From Microcaldota archaeon (lineage in GTDB: Archaea > Micrarchaeota > Micrarchaeia > Anstonellales > Bilamarchaeaceae), in contig JAFGCC010000014.1 of NCBI GenBank assembly GCA_016932815.1, forward strand, positions 144,129 through 208,128: 64,000 bases of DNA, written 5' to 3'. The position numbers and the translations under genes are program-made. Shown here piece by piece: positions 22,597 to 30,858 of this stretch. Within the stretch, counting starts at the first letter, position 1. Each line of letters opens with the position of its first letter. The notes below the pieces were generated by a model. It did not search any database and was not told the origin of the DNA. It saw only the letters and a list, made by a program, of their open reading frames with translations.

Positions 22597-24690
22597 CTAT
22601 TTGCCGGCTTCCCTTCCGTTTATGAAGCGCTTTCCGCCCCTGCCATATTCTACTCCCACGATTCTCTTGTTTTCCGTTATGTATCCTTTGGTGGAAGTGG
22701 GAACGCTTGGGGCTATTAGTTCCGCCTTCCAGGCACTTGAGATGCGCGCTCCCAGCGCCCATTCGTCCTGGCCCGTGGAGCATGAACTGAGGATTACTAT
22801 TGCGTCTTCTGCGAACATCCTGCGCAGCCGCCTGAGTTTCCCCAGGTCCGTTAGGTCTATGAAGCTCTTTTCCGTGTCCGCTGCGCCCATCTCCATCCTC
22901 CTTGGGTCTCCGTGGGCGCTTATCTGGAGGACGCTTATGCCGAAGTATCTTTCCCCTGCGCTTTTTACCCTCTTGTAGAATTCGTCTTCCGTTTCCGCCT
23001 CTATGAAGATTACGTTGTAGTAGCCGTCTGTTAAGAGGCTGCTGCGGTATTCGTAATCATCGTAGAACGAGCCTGAGTAGTCGTACTTGTTGTGCGCGAT
23101 TATTAAGAGGGGGCGGTTGTCCTCAATGTTCTTTGTGTGCTTGTAGAGTTCTTCTAGCTCTTCTTTGGAATATCTTGCGAAATACTCTATTCCGAATTCT
23201 TTGTGGAGCGCGATTGTTTTTTCCTTTCCGATTTGGTCTTTTGCGTATGCGAAATTTATGAAGGCCTCGCGGTCGTCTAGGAACAGGCCTGCCTCGCGGG
23301 CTAGTTCCCTGCCGTCTCCCCACTTGCCCTTGTAGGAATAGGGCTTGGACCTGAATGCGCCTATTTTGGCAACCAGGGATTCTGGTTCGGAGAGCCCTGA
23401 AGCTAGCTCTTTGGTTTCATTTGGCCTAGCATCCTTTAAGCGGATTTCAAGCGACTTGATGAGGGTTGAGTAGCAGGAGGCTTCTGCCAATTTTACGAGA
23501 TTGCCTAGGTCCTTGGAAATCTCGTCTTTGAACTCCGGGTTTTCCAGCAGGAGCTTGTTGATTCTCTGGCTCTTCCTGCCTGCTATGCGCGCTGCGCTTG
23601 CTATCGCCTCTCCCGCTTCATGGGGGCTGGCTGCGAACTCCCTTGCAAATATCCTGAGGAAATTGTATGCATAATCCTGGCCCACGCCTTCTATTTTTGA
23701 GAAATCTTCTAGCGCATCTGAAACCTCCCTGAAATTCCTTGCGAATAGGGGAAGGAGGGGTTCGTTGGAGGGCGAGAGCAATCCGCCTTTTTCATCCTTT
23801 CCGAAGATTTCGTTTAGCCGGATTATAGTGCCCAGCGCATGGTTCGGGTTTTGCAGGAAGGCTAGTGCGAAATCCTCGCGCATTAGGAGCGTGGCTGCAA
23901 CCGCCATCCCGCTGCCGCCTTTGTCGCTGCTGCGAAAACGCTTCGGTGCAGAATCGTAATCCTTCTTTTTCGTTGCAAGGTGCAAGAAGACCTTTGCGGA
24001 CGAGGTTCCGAAATCTTCTGCCATGCGCACGAATGCAAGGGTTGTGCCCGCGGTATCCTGCGCAAATGCCAAAGAAAGGTTGGGGCGGGTGAGGGCGGAG
24101 AATGCTTCTTTGGAATTATCCCCTGCCGCACCCCTTATGCGGAGTATGGCGTTCGTTATTTTTTCTGGGTTTTGCGCAAATTCCCGTGCGCATTTATTTG
24201 TGCCCAGCAGCCAGATTGCCTCGCTTGCACCGGGCGTGCCCTTGGAGCCTATGAGGGATAATGCTTTGGAAATTTTAGCTGGGTTTTTCGCGAATGCTTC
24301 TGCAATTGGCTTCCTTGCTAGGACCATTAGCGCTTCATCGAAGGCATCTATGCCCATTGCATTCTGCATTTGCCCTAGCGCATCTGCAATCCTTTTTGGG
24401 TTTTTGGAGAATGCTGAAGCTATGCTGTGCCTGCTTAGGGCGAAGAATGCGTTTTCCGCTGCGGAACCGGAGAAGCGGGCTATCTGCCCCAGGGATTCCG
24501 CTATTGATTGGAGCCTTGGGCGCTTCGCGCTTGCGCATATTTCCAAAACGAGTTTCTGGGGGATTTTAGTTTCCGGCCCGTTTTGGGCGCGCACTTGAGC
24601 TTCAAGCTGCTCGCGCACGGCATCCGGGGAGAGGGAGGGAATTAGTGCGAGCTTTTCGCTTTCCCCATTCTTTTTTTGCTTCATTGCCAT
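22597..24690 (-). CDS. Large repeat protein with C-terminal caspase/CHAT-like protease domain
   Basis: 697-residue protein. Residues about 40-420 contain seven or so helical repeats of 35-45 residues built on the pattern AFAKNPxKIxxAL (for example AFSKNPKRIADAL, AFAKNPAKISKAL, EFAQNPEKITNAI). The C-terminal 190 residues look like a clan-CD cysteine protease of the caspase/CHAT type: LLIIAHNKYDY starts the fold, the catalytic His is in LQISAHGDP, and the Cys in ILSSCSTG. Both catalytic residues are present. No signal peptide or TM helix. Substrate is unknown; helical repeats in such proteins commonly bind partners. A TTTATATT box about 60 nt upstream may be the promoter. Confidence 0.78.
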   Translation of the reverse strand: MAMKQKKNGESEKLALIPSLSPDAVREQLEAQVRAQNGPETKIPQKLVLEICASAKRPRLQSIAESLGQIARFSGSAAENAFFALSRHSIASAFSKNPKRIADALGQMQNAMGIDAFDEALMVLARKPIAEAFAKNPAKISKALSLIGSKGTPGASEAIWLLGTNKCAREFAQNPEKITNAILRIRGAAGDNSKEAFSALTRPNLSLAFAQDTAGTTLAFVRMAEDFGTSSAKVFLHLATKKKDYDSAPKRFRSSDKGGSGMAVAATLLMREDFALAFLQNPNHALGTIIRLNEIFGKDEKGGLLSPSNEPLLPLFARNFREVSDALEDFSKIEGVGQDYAYNFLRIFAREFAASPHEAGEAIASAARIAGRKSQRINKLLLENPEFKDEISKDLGNLVKLAEASCYSTLIKSLEIRLKDARPNETKELASGLSEPESLVAKIGAFRSKPYSYKGKWGDGRELAREAGLFLDDREAFINFAYAKDQIGKEKTIALHKEFGIEYFARYSKEELEELYKHTKNIEDNRPLLIIAHNKYDYSGSFYDDYEYRSSLLTDGYYNVIFIEAETEDEFYKRVKSAGERYFGISVLQISAHGDPRRMEMGAADTEKSFIDLTDLGKLRRLRRMFAEDAIVILSSCSTGQDEWALGARISSAWKAELIAPSVPTSTKGYITENKRIVGVEYGRGGKRFINGREAGK

Positions 24691-24778
24691 TTTGGAATCT
24701 CCCCTGCGTGCTGTAGGATAAACTGTTACTGTAGCGGGGGGAATATAAAAGGCTAATTAGGAACCTCATGCAGGAAGG

Positions 24779-25489
24779 CTAGAACCCTTCGAATCCTTCC
24801 TGCGAATCCTGCGGCTCAAAGGGGGTGATTAGGGCCATGCGTATTGCCTTTGCCTTCTTCTTTCCCATTCCCTCCACCTTCAGGAGTTCCTCTTCGGTTG
24901 CTCCGAAGACGTTTTCAACCGTGCCGAAATTCTCAAGGAGGATGCGCGCCATCTTCGGCCCTACCAGGGGAAGCATCTCCACTATGGCGCGCTGGTTCTG
25001 GGAGAGGGTTTTGCCCTTGGGCTTTCCGCATACGCGGATTGGGCGCCTCTCTAGCAGCTGCTCGTGCTTTGCGATTGCATAGATTAGTTCGGAAGTTGAC
25101 TGGGGGGAGCTTGTAAAGAAAATCCCTGCCCCGTAATCGGTTATTACAGATGAATATGCGCCCAGGAGGGAGGTCCTCTTGAGGGCACCGGCACCCTCCT
25201 TGCCTTCCACTATGAGGATTGTGCGCGAATAAGAGGAGGATAGGCGCGCGAGCTGGTCAAAGAGCCTCCCGTCTATTACCGAGCACTCGAAATCCGCGCG
25301 CGTTTTGCGCTCTATTGCAACGCGGTCGGAGCAGATGAAATCGCCCACGCAGAGGGTGGAAACCGAAACCTCGGCGCCGTGGGATTCTAGGAGCGAACTA
25401 AAGAGCGAGGCTTCTCGCGCATCCACTGCAATCTGGGCCCTCGTTGCGTTACCCTTTGGGGGCCGGGTACCCGTTGCATCCCCACTCAT
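24779..25489 (-). CDS. xpf: XPF/ERCC4-family structure-specific nuclease
   Basis: 236 residues, the short crenarchaeal-type XPF without a helicase domain. The nuclease core contains VDAREASLF, then GDFICSD and the catalytic signature VAIERKTRADFECSVIDG, with RLFDQL following; the second half holds two helix-hairpin-helix motifs (MLPLVGPKMARILLENFG; KVEGMGKKKAKAI). It cuts 3'-flap and fork DNA, usually with PCNA. Its ATG overlaps the upstream PIN gene stop by 4 nt, so it is the third gene of a tight operon. C-terminal QEGFEGF could be a PCNA-binding-like tail (weak inference). Confidence 0.92.
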   Translation of the reverse strand: MSGDATGTRPPKGNATRAQIAVDAREASLFSSLLESHGAEVSVSTLCVGDFICSDRVAIERKTRADFECSVIDGRLFDQLARLSSSYSRTILIVEGKEGAGALKRTSLLGAYSSVITDYGAGIFFTSSPQSTSELIYAIAKHEQLLERRPIRVCGKPKGKTLSQNQRAIVEMLPLVGPKMARILLENFGTVENVFGATEEELLKVEGMGKKKAKAIRMALITPFEPQDSQEGFEGF

Positions 25490-26169
25490 TGCATCAATCC
25501 TTCGTATTCTTTTAGCTCGTTGAAGCTTACGGCACAGCCCGAATACTTGAGCTTGTAGAGCGCGGCTTCTGTTGCCTGTGCCTCCAGCTTTCCAAAAGGA
25601 TGGAAGAATCCCTGCTGCGCGCCTATGTAGACGAGCTCGGTTGTGCGTATTATGTCCATCCTGCCAGCATGCTCGGAGAACTCCGAGAGCTTCTGGCGGT
25701 TTACCATTACGTTGGTGTGGAATTCGTCCTGGAAGTGTTTTGCGAGGGAAACGGGGTTCTCAAGGAGGACGCGCGTGGTGCGCTCATCCATTAGGAGCGA
25801 ATTCACTTCCAGTTTCCTTGCAAGCGCAATCATCTCGGTTTCTCCTATGTGGAGAATCCTCAGCGGCTTTCCGTGGGCGTAGAAGATTCCGTTTCCGGCC
25901 TCCATTAGCTTCCTGGTCTCTGCTTCGGTGTCGGCTTCTATCACCTCTATTACGCCGTCGTTTATCATGTCCTGTATGCGTATTGCGGAGAAGCAGTAGA
26001 CCTTGGTGCGCATTGTAAGGGGGCGGGTTACTGACTCGTATTCCACCGATTTGGGGATTATGAATTTTACCCCGAAATTGTCTCGGAAGAAATAGAGGAG
26101 CGAATCCAGGCAGGAATCGCTAAGCGAAATTAAGGAACTAGAATCGCAGAGCACGTACCTTTTTTTCAT
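25486..26169 (-). CDS. PIN-domain ribonuclease-like protein
   Basis: 227-residue protein whose PIN core carries the acidic active-site set: D9 in VLCDSSSLISL, E in PKSVEYESV near residue 43, the GETE motif near residue 109, and a final acid in LLMDERTTR. The C-terminal 90 residues are an extension without recognised fold. PIN proteins are metal-dependent RNases, as toxins or in RNA processing. It overlaps the upstream HTH gene (ATGA) and the downstream XPF gene, so the three are coupled. It is not a typical short VapC (130 aa). Confidence 0.85.
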   Translation of the reverse strand: MKKRYVLCDSSSLISLSDSCLDSLLYFFRDNFGVKFIIPKSVEYESVTRPLTMRTKVYCFSAIRIQDMINDGVIEVIEADTEAETRKLMEAGNGIFYAHGKPLRILHIGETEMIALARKLEVNSLLMDERTTRVLLENPVSLAKHFQDEFHTNVMVNRQKLSEFSEHAGRMDIIRTTELVYIGAQQGFFHPFGKLEAQATEAALYKLKYSGCAVSFNELKEYEGLMQ

Positions 26170-26723
26170 GCGGCATCACCCGTTAGCACCCTGCTTGCAA
26201 TCTTTATCCTTTGTGCGAGGGTGACAGAATCCTCTATGCGCTCAAACATGCGGGTTTTTCCGGCATAGTCCATGATTTCCTGCTTCTCTACCCCGGTCAT
26301 CTGCGCTGCGCGCGATAGGGAGAGGCCGTGCGCATAGAGGTTTGCCGCGGTTTTCAGCTTTCCTTTTTCAACCATGGTTTGTATGTAGCGCGCATCCGGG
26401 GCTTCCACATCCACCACCGTTTTTTCCAGGAGGGCCAATGTTGAGGAGAATTCCTTTTTCCTGTTTTTCTGCGCATGGGAAACCAGCTGGTATAAGAGGA
26501 GCTTTATCTCGTTGCGCTTCTCCTGGTACATCCTGCCCATGAACTTGGGCTTGCTTAGTATCTTGGATAATACGTAGGAATATACCGCGAGGTGGTAGAG
26601 CTCTTCGGAGAAATCAAGCGCTACCGCATTTAGTATTATGCCCGTGGCCTTGCGCATCGCCCTCTGCTTGGTAGAAGAGAATGCCTCAAGCATGAGGCGG
26701 GAGGCTTCCAGGATGCTTACCAT
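26166..26723 (-). CDS. HTH-containing protein, partner of the PIN protein
   Basis: 185-residue alpha-helical protein with no recognised family name. A putative helix-turn-helix lies near residues 130-155 (LYAHGLSLSRAAQMTGVEK), the rest being long charged helices. It starts the operon HTH-PIN-XPF and overlaps the PIN start by ATGA, an arrangement that recalls toxin-antitoxin pairs or RNA-processing complexes. The genes are longer than usual VapBC, so a housekeeping role is at least as likely. No signal peptide or metal motif. Confidence 0.7.
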   Translation of the reverse strand: MVSILEASRLMLEAFSSTKQRAMRKATGIILNAVALDFSEELYHLAVYSYVLSKILSKPKFMGRMYQEKRNEIKLLLYQLVSHAQKNRKKEFSSTLALLEKTVVDVEAPDARYIQTMVEKGKLKTAANLYAHGLSLSRAAQMTGVEKQEIMDYAGKTRMFERIEDSVTLAQRIKIASRVLTGDAA

Positions 26724-26795
26724 GGGGCAATATAGGGGATAAGTAATATAAAGGAAATGATGGGGGGATTCCGCTGCAACGAGAGAGAATAGGAC

Positions 26796-26840
26796 CTGTC
26801 ATGATAGGTTTATAAATGTATCATGATTATATCATGACAG
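26796..26840 (+). promoter_or_regulatory. TATA box flanked by palindromic operator half-sites
   Basis: CTGTCATGATA (26796) and TATCATGACAG (26830) form an exact 11-bp inverted repeat around GGTTTATAAATG; a third half-site TATCATGA sits at 26819. The TATA box lies inside the palindrome and the right arm reaches the first in-frame ATG, so a protein bound here would block transcription. Confidence 0.6.
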
Positions 26841-26890
26841 TTGCGCGAGTTTGTCGCAACAACATAGGAAACCCAGCGAGGCAAAAAAAT

Positions 26891-27319
26891 ATGCCCGAGA
26901 AAGTATCCAAGGAAAACTTTAAAAACGTGCCTTCCCCGTACCTCCAAAAGGAAATAGAGGATGAGCTAAGGGAGAACCTTGAAAAATTCAAGGACCCGGT
27001 AGTGCTAGCGACCATAGCCTACAAGCTCCTAGAAGAGAGGGAAAACACGAACCGGATACTCAAGAACGTCCTGGCGCGGTTGGAGAAACTGGAAGCTGGC
27101 AAGGGACACGTACCTCCCCAAGATACGTTCCTTCCGGAAATAGACCAGAAAATCGTTGACTTCATCGCTGAGAGCGGCGGTTCAACCGCGCGGGATGTTC
27201 AAACAAAATTCGGGTATCGCGGCAGCAACGCGGCAAGTTCGCGCATGAACCGCCTTGCCAAGCAGGGTATCCTTGAAAAGAAACAAGTAGGGAAGAAAAT
27301 GTTCTTCCTCTTGCGCTAA
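26891..27319 (+). CDS. Winged-helix transcriptional regulator, probably autoregulated
   Basis: 142-residue protein with an N-terminal coiled-coil-prone helix (ELRENLEKF...EERENTNRILKNVLARLEKL) and a C-terminal winged helix of about 55 residues (QKIVDFIAESGGSTARDVQTKFGYRGSNAASSRMNRLAKQ...). The arrangement suggests a dimeric repressor or activator. The gene is preceded by a palindromic operator over its TATA box, which points to autoregulation. Start ATG 26891 has GAGG upstream; ATG 26834 is the alternative, but lies too close to the TATA box. It is monocistronic; a small hairpin follows the stop. Confidence 0.82.
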   Translation: MPEKVSKENFKNVPSPYLQKEIEDELRENLEKFKDPVVLATIAYKLLEERENTNRILKNVLARLEKLEAGKGHVPPQDTFLPEIDQKIVDFIAESGGSTARDVQTKFGYRGSNAASSRMNRLAKQGILEKKQVGKKMFFLLR

Positions 27320-27322
27320 TTT

Positions 27323-27334
27323 CCCGGAAACGGG
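27323..27334 (+). terminator. Short hairpin after the regulator gene
   Basis: CCCG-GAAA-CGGG immediately after the stop codon, without a clear T tract; possible transcript end. Confidence 0.3.
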
Positions 27335-27452
27335 GATTAAATCGGCGCGAGGCGACCGGAGATGGGCAGCTCACCTCCCACCCACACACAGTTGTTTGCC
27401 CCTCTCCCCCCTCCGCCAATTCTTTTTACTAGGCTGTGCCTTGCATCTCCTT

Positions 27453-28346
27453 CTAGAACCTGCTTATCCTCTTTGGGCGGCTGCTAAGCGCGCCTGGATT
27501 CTGGCTCCCGTTACGGCTGCAAGGCTGGCTGATGGAACTATTGCGCAACATGGGGGCACGCCTGGGCATTGGAGCGTTGAAGGCGGCAAGGGGCACCTGC
27601 GAAACCCTCTTTGCCTCAAGCTCGTTTATGTAGGTGCCAAAGAGGTGGAGGGAATAGGGGAGGCTTTCGAAGAAACGGAGGGCTTCTAAGATGCGCCTTG
27701 AGCGCTCTCCTTCTGGCTGATTGTCTTTTTTCTCCAGGCAGAAATTCACGAGTTCTTCTGCAGCCTGCCGGGCTATGTGGAGGCACTCCTTTTCCAGGGC
27801 GTTCCTTAGGATGAGGCCTTTGAGGAGGCACATCCTCACTTCGGGCAGTTGCCCCCTTGAGCACTTGATTAACTTTGCTGAGGCCCTGGAGCGGGACTTT
27901 GGGTTTTGTGCCCTGGACGCCCTCTCCAGCCGCGCTAGCTTCTCGCGCCTTTTTTCGATTTCCCTGGGGGCCCCTGCACGCGCCTGGGAGGTTTGGGGGG
28001 AGGTTAGGAGCATTTGCTTTGCCTTTGAACGGACTGCCCGCGCCTCCTTGTGCCACCAGGCGTTAACCGAATCCAGCACGGCGTTGAGCATATCGGTTGT
28101 TAGCCCGAACGGGTGCTTTTCCATTATCCTAATTAGCGCGGAGGATGCGTTGGTGCGCACTGCCTTATTAGCGTCCTGGCACTTCCTGCTGAGGGTATCC
28201 ACCATGCACTTTCGATAGAGGTATGGACGCGAGGCATAGAGTTCGTATATATCCTTTGCGCTCTGCGGGGTGCCCAGCATTGAATAAAAATCGGACATGA
28301 AGTCCATTGCAAGCCCAAATCCGGTGCGTGGTTTGTTTTCGTCCAT
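27453..28346 (-). CDS. Alpha-helical repeat protein, paralog of its upstream neighbour
   Basis: 297-residue all-helical protein of unknown function resembling HEAT/armadillo-type arrays. Its C-terminal third (ARQAAEELVNFCLEKKDNQ, ALRFFESLPYSLHLFGTYINEL) closely matches the gene just upstream (28370..29302): AKQAADEIVSFCMEKKDGQ and AHRFFTKLPYCTLMFGTHINEL, including the shared KRVSQVP/AKVSQVP ending. The final 50 residues are basic and Pro/Ser-rich. ATG at 28346. Likely arisen by tandem duplication; no catalytic motif seen. Confidence 0.72.
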   Translation of the reverse strand: MDENKPRTGFGLAMDFMSDFYSMLGTPQSAKDIYELYASRPYLYRKCMVDTLSRKCQDANKAVRTNASSALIRIMEKHPFGLTTDMLNAVLDSVNAWWHKEARAVRSKAKQMLLTSPQTSQARAGAPREIEKRREKLARLERASRAQNPKSRSRASAKLIKCSRGQLPEVRMCLLKGLILRNALEKECLHIARQAAEELVNFCLEKKDNQPEGERSRRILEALRFFESLPYSLHLFGTYINELEAKRVSQVPLAAFNAPMPRRAPMLRNSSISQPCSRNGSQNPGALSSRPKRISRF

Positions 28347-28369
28347 TTGCGCCTACCTGATTGGGATAA

Positions 28370-29302
28370 CTAAAAATTGCTTATCTTGCTCAGGTGCTTC
28401 CTGTTGCCGCGGGCCGGAACCTTGCTTGGCTGGGGCCCGCTGGGGCGTTCCCTGTGCCAGTTGGGCAGTTCCCTTGTGGTATCGGGATGGGTGCCCCTTG
28501 GATAGCGGGATGCGGAACTGCCCAGGGTCTCCCTGGAGAGCATGGGCACCTGCGAAACCTTCGCCGCATCCAGCTCGTTTATGTGCGTGCCGAACATGAG
28601 GGTGCAGTAAGGAAGCTTTGTAAAAAAGCGGTGCGCCTGCGAAATGCGCTTTATCCTCTCGCCTTCTAGCTGGCCATCTTTCTTCTCCATGCAGAAGCTT
28701 ACGATTTCATCCGCCGCCTGCTTTGCTATTGGGAGGTAGCCCTTATTATCCACCAGGTTCGCCAGCACGAGGCCCTTTAGGATGTCCATGCGGATTAGTG
28801 GGAGCAATTCCCTTGAGCGCTCAATTAGCCGTTCTGAGGCCTGCGCGCGAAGTTCTGCGTTGGGAAGCCTGGAGGCCCTCTGGAGAAGGGTTATTTCATC
28901 GCATCTTTCCTCAATTGCATTGTTGCGCGCGATTACGGCATTGCACTCTTCGAGCCTCCGCCTCGCTTCTTCGCGCAGCCCCATTGCCCCTAGGCTATAG
29001 CCCAGGTTGCCAAGGGAGAGGATGTCTTCTAGGAGGGGGGCGAACTCTTCTGCGGGAAGTTGGCTGGAAACGCGGAGGAGAACGTGGGCTGCGTTGGTGC
29101 AAACCAGGGGGTCCTTGCTGCCGCAGGCTTTTCCCAGTATGCGCAGCAGGTCTGGCTGGCCCTCTCCCCAGCCGTTGGGGTCCCTATCTGGGAGGGAGTT
29201 GAAAAGTTCGCATAATTTGCCAACGCTCCCTTCTTTGAAGAGGAGGTCGATGAAAGTGAATACGGGATTGTGTTCTATAATCTGGTACCAGCTAGTACAC
29301 AT
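28370..29302 (-). CDS. Alpha-helical repeat protein, paralog of its downstream neighbour
   Basis: 310-residue helical protein paralogous to 27453..28346 (see shared segments there). The N-terminal half (GSVGKLCELFNSL, LLRILGKACGSKDPLV, TNAAHVLLRVSSQL) looks like repeated two-helix units. The C-terminus is a basic, low-complexity tail. A TATA-like ATTTAAACTTAC about 45 nt upstream could drive both paralogs; the LonB-like ATPase gene ends 72 nt upstream on the same strand. Function is unknown; the pairing with the ATPase may mean they act together, which is inference. Confidence 0.72.
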   Translation of the reverse strand: MCTSWYQIIEHNPVFTFIDLLFKEGSVGKLCELFNSLPDRDPNGWGEGQPDLLRILGKACGSKDPLVCTNAAHVLLRVSSQLPAEEFAPLLEDILSLGNLGYSLGAMGLREEARRRLEECNAVIARNNAIEERCDEITLLQRASRLPNAELRAQASERLIERSRELLPLIRMDILKGLVLANLVDNKGYLPIAKQAADEIVSFCMEKKDGQLEGERIKRISQAHRFFTKLPYCTLMFGTHINELDAAKVSQVPMLSRETLGSSASRYPRGTHPDTTRELPNWHRERPSGPQPSKVPARGNRKHLSKISNF

Positions 29303-29374
29303 GGTGTTCCACCCACATTGTAGGGATTGTGTGTGAGTAAGTTTAAATTCGTATTCTTTTTGTTACACGGAGGA

Positions 29375-30802
29375 TTATGCGGTTTCCGTGCCTCGCTTTG
29401 AGGTTGAGCCGTGGTCGGCCATTGCCGCATTCCAGATGTTGCCGTATTTTTCCTCCAGCTGCTCCTCGGCGCTCTTTGCCTGCCTGGAGGCCTGGGAGAT
29501 GTGGGAGGCGGTTATTAGCTCCTCATCGTTTACGGAAGCGAGGTCGCCTGCGAGCTTGATTATCCCGCTTAGTATGCGCAGGCGCAGCGTAAGGCCGGAT
29601 GTGTTGTCGGTTGCCCTGCAGATTTTGCGGGATTCTGCCAATACCCCTTCTACGGCTTCGGGGGTTGCGTGGGGAACCCTGCCGTCCTTGCGGATTTCCT
29701 GGGCGACAAACTGCGCCATCTTGCTGCGGTTTGCATCGTTGTCGTCCATGTGGGTGTTGAGGACTACTTCGTAGCCGCTTCCGCGGATTCTTGAGCGCAA
29801 TGCCGGGGAGAGGGCTGGAAGGTCGTTTATGTTCATTGCGCCAACTAGTATGAAATCGCAGGGGACGTTTTCCACGCGCACCGTTGAGCCCGCACTTGAG
29901 GGGTTCCTCCCGGTAATTAAGAATGATTTCTCCTGCATTGCGCTAAGGAGGTACTTCTGGGCTTCCCCTATGGTGGTCATCTCATCGAGGTATAGGACTC
30001 CTTCGTGCGCCTCGTGGATTGCCCCCGGGGTTACGCGCAAATAAGGGGGAGTGCCGATTTCCGGGTGGCTTCCGTAGGGGTCGTGGCGCACGTCCCCTAG
30101 GAGCTCGGTTTCGTTGTTTCCCGCTAATTGCACGAAAGTGGGGCGGGTGAGGGGAACGAGGATTTTCCTGAGCTTTTTCGCGTTGGCCTTGTTGCGCGCC
30201 TCAAATTCCTTCTGGGTTAGGCGGCGGATTTTATCGTCTTCTGTTTTCTCAAATACCAGGGGCTCGTTTATTCCCTCCTCCTCGTCTATGCGCATTGCGT
30301 GGACTATGCTGCTTGATTCTGGCTGGCTGCCGGGAATTAGGTCGCCAAAGGGGTGGTCCCTGCGCGACTGCTTGTCGCTTCCGCAGGTTTTGCAATATAG
30401 GGCGCGCGGGGAGGAAAAGTCCCCGCATCTTCGGCAGCGGAAGCCCAAACGCTCGGAAACGAAAGACGGGGCTTCATATGGCTCGATTATTTCACCCCAT
30501 TCTTTTTTCTTCTCGTTTTTTTCTAGTTCGAGCATTGCGCGGCTCTTTACAGAAATTAGCGGGCGCTCTGGGCGCTCTGCGTTGTGGAAAACGGATATTT
30601 CCTCTTCGGGCGGGGGGAGCAGGCCGGCAATCGTGCGAGCAATCATGCTCTTTCCGGTTCCGGGTGCGCCCACTAAGAGGAGGTGGCGCTTCTGCTTTGC
30701 TATTATGCGGGAAACGGATGCTGCCTGCTCCTGGCCTATAACCCTTGCTAGGGGGTCTTTTGGAATCATGATTTCGGCTGTGCTCTCAAAATCGAAACCC
30801 AT
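29375..30802 (-). CDS. LonB-like AAA+ ATPase with zinc ribbon and no protease domain
   Basis: 475-residue protein whose ATPase part matches archaeal LonB: RVIGQEQAA, Walker A VGAPGTGKS near residue 42, VRHDPYGSHPEIGTPPYLRV, Walker B EGVLYLDEM, CDFILVGAMN and LRSRIRGSGYEV. In LonB the region between Walker A and B holds a membrane anchor; here it is about 150 residues with a zinc knuckle (CRRCGDFSSPRALYCKTC). The protein ends after the AAA+ lid (HISQASRQAKSAEEQLEEKY); the C-terminal S16 protease domain with its Ser-Lys dyad is absent, and no fragment of it follows. So this is an ATPase-only remodeller or unfoldase. It is transcribed ahead of the two helical paralogs. Confidence 0.88.
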   Translation of the reverse strand: MGFDFESTAEIMIPKDPLARVIGQEQAASVSRIIAKQKRHLLLVGAPGTGKSMIARTIAGLLPPPEEEISVFHNAERPERPLISVKSRAMLELEKNEKKKEWGEIIEPYEAPSFVSERLGFRCRRCGDFSSPRALYCKTCGSDKQSRRDHPFGDLIPGSQPESSSIVHAMRIDEEEGINEPLVFEKTEDDKIRRLTQKEFEARNKANAKKLRKILVPLTRPTFVQLAGNNETELLGDVRHDPYGSHPEIGTPPYLRVTPGAIHEAHEGVLYLDEMTTIGEAQKYLLSAMQEKSFLITGRNPSSAGSTVRVENVPCDFILVGAMNINDLPALSPALRSRIRGSGYEVVLNTHMDDNDANRSKMAQFVAQEIRKDGRVPHATPEAVEGVLAESRKICRATDNTSGLTLRLRILSGIIKLAGDLASVNDEELITASHISQASRQAKSAEEQLEEKYGNIWNAAMADHGSTSKRGTETA

Positions 30803-30858
30803 ATGGGGAGTATTGTGGTAAGAATAGAATTAAAAGGTTGGGGAGGGAATTTGCGCTT

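Noticed and set aside
25486-26723. Canonical VapBC toxin-antitoxin pair
   Set aside because: Both proteins are much longer than VapB/VapC and are coupled to XPF; a housekeeping or repair role is at least as likely.
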